This document shows positions 1 through 11,861 of a stretch of DNA of 64,000 nucleotides, in pieces (positions within the stretch are counted from its first letter, which is position 1; every line of letters starts with the position of its first letter). The DNA comes from Parelaphostrongylus tenuis. Taxonomy: Eukaryota; Nematoda; Chromadorea; Rhabditida; Metastrongylidae. The notes under the pieces were generated by a model, which worked only from the letters and a program-made list of their open reading frames with translations, was not told the DNA's origin and did no database searches. The position numbers and the translations under genes are program-made. The stretch spans positions 1 to 64,000 of the forward strand of contig JAHQIW010000891.1 of NCBI GenBank assembly GCA_019055375.1. The letters are read 5' to 3'.

Positions 1-1339
1 AGATGTTGCTAAGCTTGGCTCACGTCAACCTAAATAAACATTCCGTTCAAGTGTGATATTATTACTACGAAACTATTGCGATGTAAGATAATCCTTACTT
101 TGGGATTCGTACAGCAATTTTATAACTAAAAAGTTCGCCAGTACAACGCTGAAAAACGTCGTCAACCACCTAATGATAAGGATTGATAAAATGATGATAC
201 TACGCCAAATTTACCCGCTGTCACCTTGGGAACGTTGTGCGAAAGCGATTGTGAAGATAGGTCGGTAAGAATTAGTAGCCAACTGTCACATAATTTTATT
301 TTTTGATGACACCATTTGGCATTTATATGTTAGACGGCGACGATAAAAACGATACCTTTTGCTGGGTGAAAACATTTCATAAGAGTGTTAGTAATCATTG
401 AAAAATCAAATCTCTGGCCAGAACTGCACATAGCCGTTTTCGAAAACACTCTTTTATAACGCTGTCAATTGGGAATAAAATTATGTTTTGCATCGGCCAT
501 TACTGTCACTTCGCTGGAAGCACGAAAATCATGGGCGTGCAGAGGAAATCTCGTAGTATCGGAGTCATAAGTTTAATCTAGAGTTTCTTTCAAGGTGGAG
601 AAAAAATTTCTAGTCGAATGATGAAACTTGCACTACTTATATGACGCGAAGGCGTATATAACTGATCACGGGGCCTCCGCATCGAGTCTACAGAGACCAC
701 ACACCTCGATCATAGATTAGCCGGCAAACAAGCACCCCGAAGATGTGAAACTCGATATTAATTCCCCTGTTACACTACAATGAAACGGTCTTTCCAGAAA
801 ATTAGCGCAATAGCGAAATCGTGGAAACTTACGCTATCGAATGTTACTAATAGTCTAATGAAAAAGCTTCTCTCTTGCGAGAAAAACGCGTCTGTTAAGC
901 ACAGTTGCTTTCCTTTCGTTGAAGCGTTATAAAAGCGACTCTTTCAGGAAGCGGCTACGTACCGTGTTAGCCATAGATTTAAGCTTTCGAATGATTTTTA
1001 ACACTCCTATGAAAAATTCTTTCCCAGGAAACGGACCGGTTTCCATTTGTCGCCATCTAATATATAAATACCCACCATTTTCGTATTATGCAAAGCGCCG
1101 ACACTATGGAGCAATGCGCTGGCAAATTTCCAAGGTATCAGTACAAACATTGATGTTCTGCGGCTGCACCTAAAGACCTTTAAATAACAACTACATTACT
1201 GTCAAAATTACTATTTGGTGCAATAAATGCATTACTGGGAGATACTAGGGCACAGATAGTGATAGCGCTCATAACACCAACAGCGCGTACAGCACAGCTT
1301 TCAAACGGTGTTTACATCTCGCCTTTTGCCTAACAAGCC
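1..1339. other. Intergenic spacer with fragments of an old dispersed repeat
   Basis: I see no gene here. The stretch from about 790 to 1060 holds two pieces of a repeat recognisable by a core like TTACTAA followed by TCCTATGAAAA. The same core recurs near 4330, 9115, 9800, 14275, 15140, 53380, 59250, 59400 and 59580, and within the arms of the palindrome at 9051-9864. The remainder is AT-rich, with stops in all frames and nothing I can name. Confidence 0.5.
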
Positions 1340-1634
1340 TCACATTCTTCTGAGAGTCGAAGATTTAAACCAGACTGATCGGAAGAAACCCCACCTCCTT
1401 TGATCTATATGACACTCTAGCATAGCTTTATCAGGACTCCCAAGGGAGCCAACTCGACTAGAATCAGCGATATCCGTGATGACGATACTAACATCTTTAG
1501 TCTGCAGCTGAATCAAATGTGGAGAATTTCGAAGACCTTTTTGCATGATGATAAGTGTAAGCAAATTAAATGCAAGAATTAGCGGAGCTCGCGCAGTGTA
1601 ACAATGTGACATTCGCTCACATAATAAAATCCAC

Positions 1635-1965
1635 CTATTTAACCTGTCGTCTCGTTGACTTGAGCGGGCATCAGAGATTCTTCCATTTTTGCCCATCACG
1701 TGCAAGAGTCGCCCAGTGAGCTCTACTCGCTCTGAGGACTTACTAAGCATCATACCCCTCTACTAAACTTTTCGTGGGGGCATCGACATTTCGGGTTGGT
1801 AGTCCTACTTGATGGGTTTAACATCCTAAGAAATCTTGTCAATAGCGGCTCTCGTTCATCGGTTGTCGTCAGAACGTGTGTGTCTAGCCAACCCGAATAG
1901 ATATAGTAAAAGTAGATGCGGTAATATTGTTGTTGTCTACATGCCATCTATGAAATTATGTAAGT
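1635..1965 (-). mobile_element. RTE-type LINE, 3' end fragment
   Basis: Read on the minus strand, this matches the 3' part of the RTE copy at 5690-6665. Both share the sequence around the stop-proximal frame (MMLSKSSERVELTGRLL here, MMLSESLEREGPTGLLL there) and the upstream stretch that would encode the DNRWTRA-like tail of the retroelement protein. Only the last 330 bases or so are present and the frame is broken. LINE copies are commonly truncated at the 5' end during reverse transcription, so this fits a dead-on-arrival insertion. It has no flanking gene to act on. Confidence 0.6.
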
Positions 1966-3436
1966 GATTTTTCTGCAGCTAACAATTATATCTTCTTTCT
2001 AGGTATGGCGACAAGTGGCGCGTTACATCATAGCACATATGAAAACGGGCTACTTTGACGGAATGAAATCTATCAATAACCATCCACCACTCACCTGATT
2101 GATTTTCTTATAATATCACTCATAAATCCTCTTTTAGAGGAAGAGGAGGCTGTTACGGTGTACTTCCTCATTACTTTCTCATCACTCAGTTCAGCCATTA
2201 AAAATCTCGTACTTTGTATGTGTACGCTAATAGAATCCCAAAATCATTTCGCTATAGGGCTCGCTTCCTAGGCATTTCTTTTTTTTCTTTTTTTGTACAG
2301 TTCATAAATAGCATTTTTGGCAATATTGTGAATTGTATTTTAAGTCCTTGCCTTGGATAAGCATGATGGATTTCCCTCTAATCTTTCATGAGATTTACTA
2401 GTCATCATACATTTGCCGTGTATAGCACGAAGTTACCTAGCACAATTGTGAGGGTCTTTTCATTGATGTCTTTTATTCGTTAGTGCAAATTATTACATTG
2501 CAATCATTATACATTTGTATTATTTCAGTCATTTATTGTTACTTGTTGATCCTCTTTCCGCCGTGACATCCAGTCTTAGGCTTCTCGTGAACTTCGTTAT
2601 TTTCTTTTTGGAGAACGCTTAATTAGGGAATCTTTGAGGAAAACGGCAGGTTTAACGTATAGATTTATACCTTATGCCATTTCTGTACTTCGTTATACTT
2701 TTAACAAAGGAATGATTACTTGACTTAATCGACATTATTGTTGTTTTTCTCTCATAAAAGTTTTCCCAAAGGTAGTTTGTTTCGTGGACGATGATGCTTG
2801 CGAATGTTCTCATTCGTTCGCTCAAGTGGTCATGGACAACCTCTTTAATAAAATTGAAAGAAATCTACGTTGTTCTCGTCAGCCTATTCTTCCTCGTCTC
2901 AGATTACCTTTTGAGAAAAGAACAAACCGGCTTTCGGTTATCCACGACATCAAAATTCATACTATTTTACAGACTCCTTTTTTTGAGCTTACTTGGCATT
3001 GTTTACACATATTTAATTGCTCGATATTTGAGGCTTCGACGAAGTGCCTTCTTCAAACCTTAGAAATATCTTTTCTAACTCTATTCAAAACACACATTTC
3101 TAATAGTATTAGAGGAGATGTAATGCACAGATGAACACTAATCCGTTAAAGAGAACCTACGCTGCTTTTGTGAGATAACGGCTGGAGCTAGGATAAATAT
3201 GAGAAGAAAATGTGGAAATGGGCGTCTATTTACGATAACGATAAGGCAGTAGTGTTCTCGACCTGCTTCTGAATTCTTGATCAATTGGTGCTGCAATGGA
3301 TGCTAAGTAGCTGAAGATCAACTTTTCATTACAATGGTCACCATGCGATATTTTTTTTTACGGCCGAACATAGTTCTTCGACGAAACTATCTAAGAGTGT
3401 AATCCGAAGAGATCTCCCTTACATGACTCGTCAACA
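1966..3436. other. AT-rich spacer, nothing recognised
   Basis: This 1.5-kb stretch has homopolymer runs and short chance open frames. The two overlapping plus-strand frames at 2784-3134 have no splice context, no recognisable motif and AT-driven composition rich in Leu, Phe and Ile. I do not regard them as genes. Confidence 0.5.
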
Positions 3437-3700
3437 TGTACAATGTGCTGATTCCAGTCTTTCTTGAATTCGATTCATTTCCCTGCACTCGTCCTCCACA
3501 AGAGCCTTCAGACATTTCGCTTGTTCTGCTGTTGCTTGATGAGTTCGTTTCTTCATGAACTTCGTAGAATGCCTATCGAAACGAATCCCCTTGCAATCTT
3601 TCGGATGAGCGAACCAAAACATCCCCATGTGAACAGGCAAGAAAGCATTGAAAAGGTGGCCGAATTATAGACCCTGAACTGTCGCAATCAGTGTTCTAAC
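3437..3700 (-). repeat. tRNA-derived SINE family B, body fragment
   Basis: On the minus strand the body reads like CATTCTACGA then CATGAAG, then CAAGCAACAGCAGAAC. The same order is found at 20905-21050, 25415-25640, 31930-32235, 37676-37935, 39948-40175, 41290-41520 and 53700-53790. Some of those copies carry a tRNA-like head with A- and B-box sequences, so I call this a SINE body. The short minus-strand open frame across it (3640-3431) is a by-product of the repeat. Confidence 0.55.
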
Positions 3701-5689
3701 CCCTTTTCGCCTCTCATTTAAGGCTCTGAATGCGGATTTTCATTGCTTCATATTTTTCGTGGCGCAATAAACTCGGTGGCACCATGTGGCGTGAAACATA
3801 GCCAGTGGTTCCACACCTCACCAACAGCCATCTATTTCCTCTGATCTTCTGAGGTCGGTGTGTGGATATGAACTCTTTCGGGACGGCAGCTGACCGATTG
3901 CGCAGCGCGATTGGCAAGCGGCGCGCGATTTTCAAAATTCAATTTGACTTTTTCTTAGTTCTGAGAGAAAACTTCGAAGCTTTTGCGCTAGCCTGGTACT
4001 TTATGATTTTTCCTGGGCTCTGCTCTTTCGCTCTCCGTGCATATATGACTCTGATGTGCGAAGAAAACTTTGCGAGTGAATTGTAATCGCTCTATCACAT
4101 TAACAGATATGTACTAGATCTTTTGAAAACCAATTTCAGCTTAGAGTCGTCAAGATTTAGGTCATCGAATGAGTGCCAAAAACTTAGCTATCCACAAGCC
4201 TTATGCGATCAGATAAAGCAGATCGAGTGTCAAACTTGATTTTTTTAGTTACTACAACACATTAAAAAAGCTTCTTTCAGAAATCAAGCATATATTTGAA
4301 GTTGCCAAGGTTCAAACTTTCGAATTATTACTAAAAGTTCAAAGAACAAGTTTTATCTGACAAGAAAATCCCTCAGAGATTTGTGTACCTTTTTGTATTC
4401 ACAGTTGCGTAAGTGTTAACACTCTGTAGTCTCTTAGAAGTATTATCTTAGTCTTTTGAAAGTATTCTTTTGAATCACAAAAGTCGATGACGGCTCGCGG
4501 TGAAGGCATCGGAACTTTCTTGCCGTGATACTCCAGAGTTCCAAAGAGAATCAGCCCTGCCAACATTCAACGACGTTCATGAAAAAATATTGCATTCAAG
4601 TGAATGTCGACACCATATGTGCCAAGTATCGTGATGACGAAGTGAGATAGAATGGACCGAGAGAAGTGATAGAATTTGCACAGCATGTAAAGTCTGATCA
4701 TATTTTCCAGAAAGAAAACTTCCGCAGTCCCGAACTTTGATGAAGTAATCACTAGTTTTCTTGGTGCCAGAGTTTGAACTTCGTTATTGCTTTGCAAAAA
4801 TTCTATTGCTTTTTTGTAGCGTGAGCTGGCTGGCAAATATGAGTATCAGTTCGATATTACGTAGAAAACCAATGGCTTCTTAAGGTACGCTGCAAGACAA
4901 TAAATTGATATACTTCCAAAAACGATGGAAATCGTTAGAAAAGGCCATTGTAAAAACTCGCTTAAACTCATTTTTTTTCAAATTCAATGTTGACAGTGAC
5001 AGAAGATCTTTCAAAATTAAACTGGAAGTTGCACAAAAATGGAACCACAGTTATTCGAGATATATGCAACTGCCTGTCCATTTTATGTACTTTGAAAGAA
5101 TAGTGGAACAAATGGTTAACATTCTACTGACTCATCTGTAAATTACCGATTAATGTTGACTGCGTGACAAAGTTTCTGTTTTGTGGTGTTTTGCGAACTA
5201 AAAGTAACTGGGTTGTAAATTATGTTTTAACTTGGCTAAGAATTATGTCTGCCGTTAATAATAGTAATGGAGTTCTGTAGCCATCGGACGATGGTGGGCT
5301 GACAGTCTGAGCTTGAGAGCCTGTTCAGGCTGATTCGATTATATCAACAATTGAAGGTGAAGTATGCTACGACATATGTCGAGATCTAGAAGATCACCTA
5401 AACCTAATACCTTCGTTGTTGTACACGATGAGTGATGTATGGAACTTGTTATTGGTTGAGCTTTTCAGTTCTTCTTCGAGATTAAGGGCCAAGATGTAAT
5501 GGAAAAATCTGGTCAAGGTGAGAATTGAATCAAATTTGGTAAGCATTTACTTTCGAAAATAACAACCAACCTCTTCTGTCGTTCTTGAGTATTTAGATTT
5601 CTGTACGATTTTATTTGTTGTAAATATCAAAATCGGCCATCTATTCACACTTTTCATTAATTCGTACTTTTTCCTTTACAGGCCAAAAA
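3701..5689. other. AT-rich spacer with one dispersed-repeat fragment
   Basis: No gene is supported. Around 4290-4350 there is a piece of the same old repeat as at 790-1060 (TTATTACTAAAAGTTC). The remaining frames are short and unspliced and look like chance. Confidence 0.5.
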
Positions 5690-6665
5690 CTCGAGGTTCA
5701 CTTATATCACCTATTGTCCCGTCGATCGCTGAGTGACACGAGCGGGCACCAGCAACACTTCCATTTTTCCCTATCGTCTGCAAGAGTAGCCCAGTGGGTC
5801 CTTCTCGCTCTAGGGATTCGCTAAGCATCATATTTTTCTTCGAGGCTTTTCGTGAAGAAATCATCGGACAAATGGGCCGATGGTGTTCCTGTAGAGCGCT
5901 TGTTATCGCAAGGAATCCAGTCAGTGACTGCTCTCGTCCATCGGTTGTCGTTGAAGCGCATCACGTGTCCGACTCACCTTATTTCTGATATCCTGGAGTG
6001 TAGAACGGCGTCTCTGATTTTCGATCGTTGACGTAGGTCGGAACTTCGGATCCTTTCTCTCATTTGCGAGATACGGGATACTCCTAGCATCGACCTTTCG
6101 ACTGCGCGTTCGATAACGCCAAGTGATCTTTCATCCTGCTTACGTAGCGACCAGGTTTCTGCTGCATACGTTAGGGCAGGGATAATTGTCGAGTCGAAAA
6201 GGTGGGCAAGGAGTCGGATGTTCTTTGTTTTCTTCACTACATCTTCGATGCTCCTAAACGTTCCCCAAGCCGCTCGTTTCCTCCTGCTCAACTCTGGAGC
6301 TAGGTCGTTCATCATGTTGATTTCACGACCTAGATAGACGTAACTGGAGCATTCGGAGATTGTCGTTTCGTTGAGCGTGAACGGGGCATTCAAAATCCAT
6401 CCATTCCTCATAAACATCGACTTCGTTAGATTCAGTTGCACACCAATCTTTCCACAGGCGTTGTCGTAATCGGTCAACATTCGTTTTGCTTGGCTGATGT
6501 TTGGTGTTATGAGGACGATTGTACCGAGTAGGAACGCCCTGGTTATTCAGAGCTTATATAAGCGCTGCTGTTTCCACTGAATCAAAGGCTTTCTTCAAAT
6601 CGATAGAAGTTAGACAGAGCGATATTTTATACTCTCGAGAAACTTCAATGAATCTTGTAACTCAA
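5690..6665 (-). mobile_element. RTE-type LINE relic, reverse transcriptase C-terminal part, internally deleted
   Basis: The minus strand encodes the end of an RTE (non-LTR) retrotransposon polyprotein. Near 6600-6660 it reads EVSREYKISLCL and IDLKKAFDSVETAA, the part of the reverse transcriptase that contains the first catalytic aspartate region. It then jumps at about 6530 to IVLITPNISQAKRML, which in intact copies follows the FADD box. The stretch between, including the FADD catalytic motif, is missing. An open frame from 6480 to 5974 (168 codons) continues with SSYVYLGREINMMNDLAPEL and ALTYAAETWSLRKQDE, the typical C-terminal thumb-like region. Past 5974 the frame shifts but the similarity continues to about 5690. 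The copy cannot be active. It is the best evidence for a strongylid-like source. Confidence 0.85.
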
Positions 6666-6729
6666 AGTCAGTACAGTACAATTTATCCAACAGCTAACAT
6701 TTCGGCAAATTCGCCACGGTCATAAGCTG

Positions 6730-9050
6730 GAAAGATTAGGTTGCTCACAACCCAGTTGGCCAAATTATATTACTTCATCGGAAAAACCACAGAACCTAAA
6801 TTTCAATTGCATCAAGCCACAAGACGTCCTTCAATATTCTCACCATTTTTACCAGTTCTACTAAGTCTGCCTAAGTGGTGAGTATTCGTGTAGATATCAC
6901 ATAAAATGCGTATGCACGTTCCTCTTCAAAATAACACTTTTATTTACTGTTTAATTGATTTATCCAAAACATCTCCAAAATCTTACGCGCTGAAATTTTG
7001 CGGTCCGGTTTGAGAATGGTGATTTTTACTTCAGAATCATCTCCGCTGCTTTTCTGTGTCTTATGCGTAGTTAGGGGTTCCTTGATATAGAGTTTCCCTT
7101 CCTGTATAGGTGTTTTTTTTTCGTGGCCACAAAGTGATGTACCTATTTTGTCAATGTGTTTTTTGTCGCATGTTTTACAAGAGACTGGGTCCACTGTATT
7201 CGTGCTGATGCAATCACCGTCTCTATCGTTAGGGCATATGCACTCCTGCGTTGTGAATAAACGTCCATAAGCGATTGCCAAATAGTTGGCATCTGAGAGA
7301 ATTTGGTACTGCTTCAATGATCGGTATCGATTTCTCAAAGCTTACCCTTTCCAGAAAACGTTTTGTAGACTTGTTTCATAAAAAGAAAGGAAGGATGAAC
7401 GGGACCTTGCTTTCGATAGAGTTTTCGTTTGAAGGGCATATCATTTCCTCTTAACCTATATTGAAGAGCCTAACTATTAGAAATGTCAAGTTCCCGAGCC
7501 ATTCGTCAGGAAATCTATTCTCTGTTCTCTTCCACCACACACACTGGCGTGTATTCGGAACATATTTTCCACAAGCGCCTTTTTTGTATGTGAGGGGTAA
7601 GAAGAGAGGTTAAAAAGGAAACTATTTTGTAGTTAGGGTTTTGGTAAAATTTTGTAATGGAGCCCTTATCGGATAGACTGATTTTCACGTTCTGTGCGTT
7701 ATCACGACAAGAACTTTTTCGATCCTCTCACAGAAAAAATCCTCAGCAGATTTTAGTAAGAAAATCGTGGCATTTGACTATGTAAAGGTACTCGAAGCAA
7801 ACTTGCTGAATTATTCCCATTGTGACTCTGCTATAAACGATGTTATGATATATCACTACCTTCTCAGATAGACGTGAAAAGTAATAAGCGAAAGAAATGT
7901 ATCTGAACAATGTGTGTTTCATTTGAAAGAAGTTTCACCATCTAGGAAATGTTTGTGAACTAGACTCAAAGAAACTTATCTTGTTTAGCCACAAAAAAGT
8001 AGCTCTGCACACTGTCGGGCTGTGTTTGTCACACTGAAATATTCACTATTACATAAAATCAGTTTATCTAGTTTTTATTTTTCACTTATCCTAACGCACC
8101 TAAAGCGCCCTGCATCAATAAAAAGGCTGTAGCAAGCGGTTAATTTTTTCATATCTATTTAACAGATATAGAAGTCCGTTCTAACGCTACGATGGGCAGA
8201 ATCCTTGGGGAAAAACACCAAAAGCGTTACCGCGCCTTTCCATTTATACGGATGTCCAAGTTTTAACTTTACTAAATGCAGCATATTGTAAGCTGTCATA
8301 TGTCAAAAAATCCATTTCTTTCAAAATTTTAGTTCACCTTTACTAGAGCAATGTTTCTGTGAGTATCAAGCTGGGATATCCACAAAGAGATTCTTCTCGT
8401 TGCAAGGTCCTCCATTCTGTGCAAGATTAAAATATTCCCAGGCGCAGAAAGCAGTCAACCTCTTCCACATCAGATTCTAACAAATTACTCCTAGTTACTC
8501 CTATCTCGTTTCTAAGAACAATTAAGCTCAACGACTTTGTGCATTAGAGACCAAGTGTGTACCGAACAGGGAGGAGCCACTGTGCAACGCTGGAGCATGA
8601 CAGCGAGTTTTAATAATTTCGTCAATGTTCGAGCTCTATGTGTTAATAGTGAGGAAAAAAAGGCAAGGAAAGGCAAAAGAATGAATGAGGTGGAAAAAAA
8701 CTGATTGCTCAATTACTCAGACATGTAGAGTTTATGTCCTCATATTTTGGGAATCAAGCAATTTTCGAAGAAGCTTATTACAACTTTGCTGCTGCATACA
8801 CCATCGTCCTTCGATGTGAACTACTATACTACTGATCTCCTAGTGAAGTGTTTAGTAGAATACTCACTGAAACAGCTGAAACTGTAAAATGCTGACCTAC
8901 AAAAAATGCGATTGAAGTCTTGGGTGATATGATTATCTGTTGGATTATGCACGTATGAGGCTGACTAAGTTGTAGACAACTTGATCCTACCAAGCTCTAA
9001 GAATGTAATATACGCCATAATGTCAGCTACTGTATATAAATCGGATATAA
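6730..9050. other. AT-rich spacer, one candidate exon only
   Basis: Apart from the candidate exon at 6987-7308 I see nothing I can support. The sequence is AT-rich with many stops. The short minus frame at 8512-8712 has no motif or splice context. Confidence 0.45.
6987..7308 (-). CDS. Possible internal exon of an unrecognised gene
   Basis: On the minus strand an open stretch of about 107 codons is bounded by an acceptor-like GAAGCAG at 7309 and a donor GTAAGAT just below 6987. The translation is cysteine-containing (CICPNDRDGDC, then CKTCDKKH) followed by a lysine-rich hydrophilic part (SGDDSEVKITILKPDRK). I know no family with this pattern. No partner exon with matching phase was found on either side, so it may be a relic of a mobile element or chance. 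The length and the strong donor are the only support. Confidence 0.25.
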
Positions 9051-9864
9051 TTCAGTTATGAGGGGCAATTGAAAAACCGATCTTATTCGTTACGAGGAAC
9101 TTTCCATGGGAGAGTTAGTAATCATTCGAAAGCTGAGACTTCATGCTACAGCCGCATGTCGCCTGTTTTTGAAAAAACCTTCGTCTAACGTTGATACAGC
9201 AGGAAGTTTCTTGCGTTTCAGTAGCTCGTATTTGTCGCCGAACAGAGCTCTTTTTCTGGACTATTAGTGATCATTCGCTAGCGTAATCGTTTCTGATTTC
9301 AATGTTGTGCTTATATCCTGAAAGGACCTTTTCTTTGCAACGCAGCAGGTAAAATAAATTGAATTCGCATGTGCAGCAGGAGTTTTTGGCCAAATCACGT
9401 GACTGTGCGTAAGGCCGCCACGTGAACTGCTGACGCGATATTTCTCTATGGGTTCACATGCCCGAAAAATCAATGGTCATCGCGTCGTTGTCGTCGCCTC
9501 AGGCACACCCACGTGAATTGGCCAAAGAGGCACTTGATCGCAGACGAGAATTAAACTTATTTATCTGCTGCGTTGTAGAGAAACGACCTTTACAGGATAT
9601 AAGCACAGCGTTGAAATCCGAAACGAGTATGGTATCGAAGATGATAACTTATAGTTCAAAGAAAGAGCTCTGCTCGGCGAGGAATCTGCGCACTGCAACG
9701 CAAGAAATCTCCTTCTGTAGCAACGTTTAAAAAAGGCTTTTCCGAAGAACAGGCGACGTGGGGCTGTAGCCTTGAGTCTCAGCTTGCGAATGGTACTAAT
9801 ACTCCTATGAAAAGTTCCTCACCAGCGAATGAGATCGGTTTTATGTGCCCCTCATAACTGAAAA
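9051..9864. mobile_element. Giant near-perfect palindrome (foldback/MITE-like element)
   Basis: The left end reads TTCAGTTATGAGGGGCA and the right end is its reverse complement, TGCCCCTCATAACTGAA. Matching continues almost to the centre near 9458, giving two arms of about 400 bases with mostly substitutions between them. The centre is flanked by GGGTTCACATGCCCG. Two short open frames, one on each strand, are mirror images of each other, which confirms the symmetry. There is no transposase frame. Each arm includes the dispersed TTACTAA...ATGAAAA core seen elsewhere. I see no clear target-site duplication. The structure fits a foldback transposon or a non-autonomous DNA element. Confidence 0.8.
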
Positions 9865-9892
9865 GAATCATGAATCGTATATTAACCACTTC

Positions 9893-9987
9893 ACGTTTTA
9901 CATCAAATAAACTAGTCATTTAGTGATACATATCACTTGACGTTTTACATCAAATAAACTAGTCATTTAGTGATACATATCACTTGA
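9893..9987 (+). repeat. Two-copy tandem repeat, 47-base unit
   Basis: The unit beginning ACGTTTTACATCAAATAAAC is repeated twice with no visible mismatch. It lies just right of the large palindrome and left of a SINE. Exact identity implies a recent duplication or a slippage event. Confidence 0.9.
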
Positions 9988-10012
9988 CGGAGTCACAATC
10001 GGCATAATCACG

Positions 10013-10288
10013 GGTGTGTGTAGCGCAGTGGTTAGAAATGCCCCACAACACGCACATCATCGATGGTTCAAATCCACACCCAGAGTTCACCAAGCCCTCC
10101 ATCCTTTCATAGTTGGCCATTTGATTCTCAGACCTGTTTGGAAGGATAGCACCACTGACTTATTACATCGGTAGGCCACCGCTAATCATTGTGAAGACCG
10201 ATCATGCATTAAAATCAATTCGAACGATACCTGATGAAGTCGACTGCACTGGTGTATCCCCCAGGGATTGCACAACGTTGAGAGCTTG
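10013..10288 (+). repeat. tRNA-derived SINE family A, full-length copy
   Basis: A tRNA-like head starts with TAGCGCAGTGGTTAGAAATG (A box) and is followed by GATGGTTCAAATCC (B box). The body ends with CCCAGGGATTGCACAACG and GAGAGCTT, as in the other family A copies. RNA polymerase III would read such an element from its internal boxes. Other copies in this window: 12319-12606, 25734-26010, 30532-30812, 31465-31746, 36230-36492, 38505-38745, 40738-40985 and 61480-61735. Confidence 0.8.
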
Positions 10289-10592
10289 AACCTTCATCGC
10301 GCCGTCGCAACGCGACGTTGTGGGACCACCGGCGCGAAGTTGTACGAGTTGTCCTGAATCTTGTCGACTCGAAACTAGTTAGTGTTATCGATCGAACACC
10401 TTCTTCCGTTTTGGCGCTGCTGCTCGCTTTCGTTCGGGCCGTTGTACCGTTCCTTTCGTTATCGATTTTTGGCAGATCAAATTCTCAAGTCATTTTTTAC
10501 AGCAACTACCTCGTGTAGAATCTTTATCTCGTCGCTGGTAATTACATATTCCCACCGATGTGGTAGGTCAATTTTCAGATCGATTCCGTCAT

Positions 10593-10733
10593 ATGGGTGC
10601 GGATTCTCCCAAGGATACTAACGAAGCGAACACTTCGTCTGCACTTTGTGCTGATGCAATTCTCGATAAAACAATGAAAATACTTGAGGAACTCGTTATT
10701 GATTGGGGAATGGAGCCGAAAAAATGTGTTGAG
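10593..10733 (+). CDS. Candidate first exon of an unrecognised gene
   Basis: An ATG at 10593 lies 14 bases after the acceptor ATTTTCAG (10571-10578), the arrangement expected of a trans-spliced nematode mRNA. The frame runs 47 codons to GAG and a donor GTAGGC, ending in phase 0. The translation has an acidic, polar start (MGADSPKDTNEANTS) and a helical second half (ILDKTMKILEELVIDWGM). I do not recognise it. A phase-0 exon at 13755-13805 could follow, but then the next exon stops early, and the 91-codon gene at 13783-15672 uses a different frame. The remaining exons are therefore unknown, and it could also be the start of an alternative transcript of that gene. Confidence 0.35.
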
Positions 10734-10800
10734 GTAGGCGTCAGTCCATCGCCATCGCTCTATTCCCTTGTTTTCTTCTTTTCACAGTAGGCATGTTATG

Positions 10801-11065
10801 AGATTATGTTGCTTTTGAGCGAGGTGTCAAAGTATTCGATTGAAAGCTGCTGTTCTATATGCTCCGTAACAAATATAAGCCATGCAATCGCCAGTCAGTC
10901 ACTCTGAAAGAAAGCCACGATGATCTTTTCGTCGTACGTCGAGGTAAACAGTTCGGCGTCGATGAACCAAAGGACATCGTGCTACTGTTGAGGCTGAGAG
11001 ACCAAGACACGTGTCTAGCACGACCTTATAGAAAGCTCAAAATATATCATACCTTTCGTTTCAAG
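10801..11065 (+). repeat. Dispersed repeat family Z, copy in order B-A
   Basis: Block B (TTTTGAGCGAGGTGTCAAAG then ATTCGATTGAAAG) is followed by block A (TAAGCCATGCAATCG, then TCACTCTGAAAGAA, then GCGTCGAT). At 46316-46586 the same blocks occur as A then B. Short open frames across it are not genes. Confidence 0.6.
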
Positions 11066-11109
11066 TGTTTTACTTAGACCGCGCTAAAATTTCAATATGC
11101 CTGAGATCG

Positions 11110-11620
11110 TTTTTTTGAGCCATGCATGCGGTCTTTTATAGGACAACTTATAGAGTCCGATACACTTGTTTGGGCCTTGACAGCCTCGTCAGTCGTGCGG
11201 TATCCTTCGCTTTTATTCTAGCCAGTCCTCATGCGGGAACCCAACTCCTATGTAGAGTTGGTGCAAAAACTCTATATGTGCATGGATCGTGGCAGAAAAT
11301 GCATGGCTCAAGGAGTGCTTGTCAGGCATATTGATATTTGAGCGTGGTCCTTAGAAAACACTCGAAGCGAAAAGTACGAAATACTTCGCGATACCAGCTA
11401 AGAACAATCGAGTGTAAGATACTGTCCATCCAGTAATATTTTCACTTAATGGCACATGTAAAATGTTCGTGATCGCTAACTCTTCTATAAGGTTGGGTTC
11501 CCTCAAGAGAATTGGTTGAGAGGAAGGGTAACTGCTCGACTGACGAGGCTGTCAAGGCCGAAACACATGTATCGGGCTCTATAAGTTGTTCTGTAACAGA
11601 CCACATGCATGGCTCAAAAA
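11110..11620. repeat. Inverted-repeat element with arms of about 140 bases
   Basis: The left arm begins TTTTTTTGAGCCATGCATG near 11110. The right arm, read in reverse complement from about 11620, begins TTTTTTGAGCCATGCATG. They share AACTTATAGAGTCCGATACA-like and GGCCTTGACAGCCTCGTCAG segments. About 230 bases lie between the arms. A single related arm occurs at 28040-28190. No protein is encoded, so it is a foldback or a pair of opposite insertions of one repeat. Confidence 0.7.
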
Positions 11621-11861
11621 ATGATTATCAGGCTGGAGATATGTTATCAGATTACAGTGGGTTTATCAACAAAAAATTAGAAATTTAACACATTTTCTCT
11701 GTCGCTCTTCTGTTTCTGATCGTCCCTGCTTTTCCTCATTATTAATATTTTTTTTCCTGTAAAACTCGAGGGCCTTTTCAAGGTTTGCTATGTCAGTGGC
11801 TTACGTGCGTTTCCGCGATACCGTTTCCCCACTATGTAGGGATAGATAGTGGCGCGAATGG

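Noticed and set aside
2784..3134. Overlapping plus frames as a membrane protein gene
   Set aside because: Hydrophobic composition follows from T-rich DNA. No splice sites, no family and no neighbouring exons.
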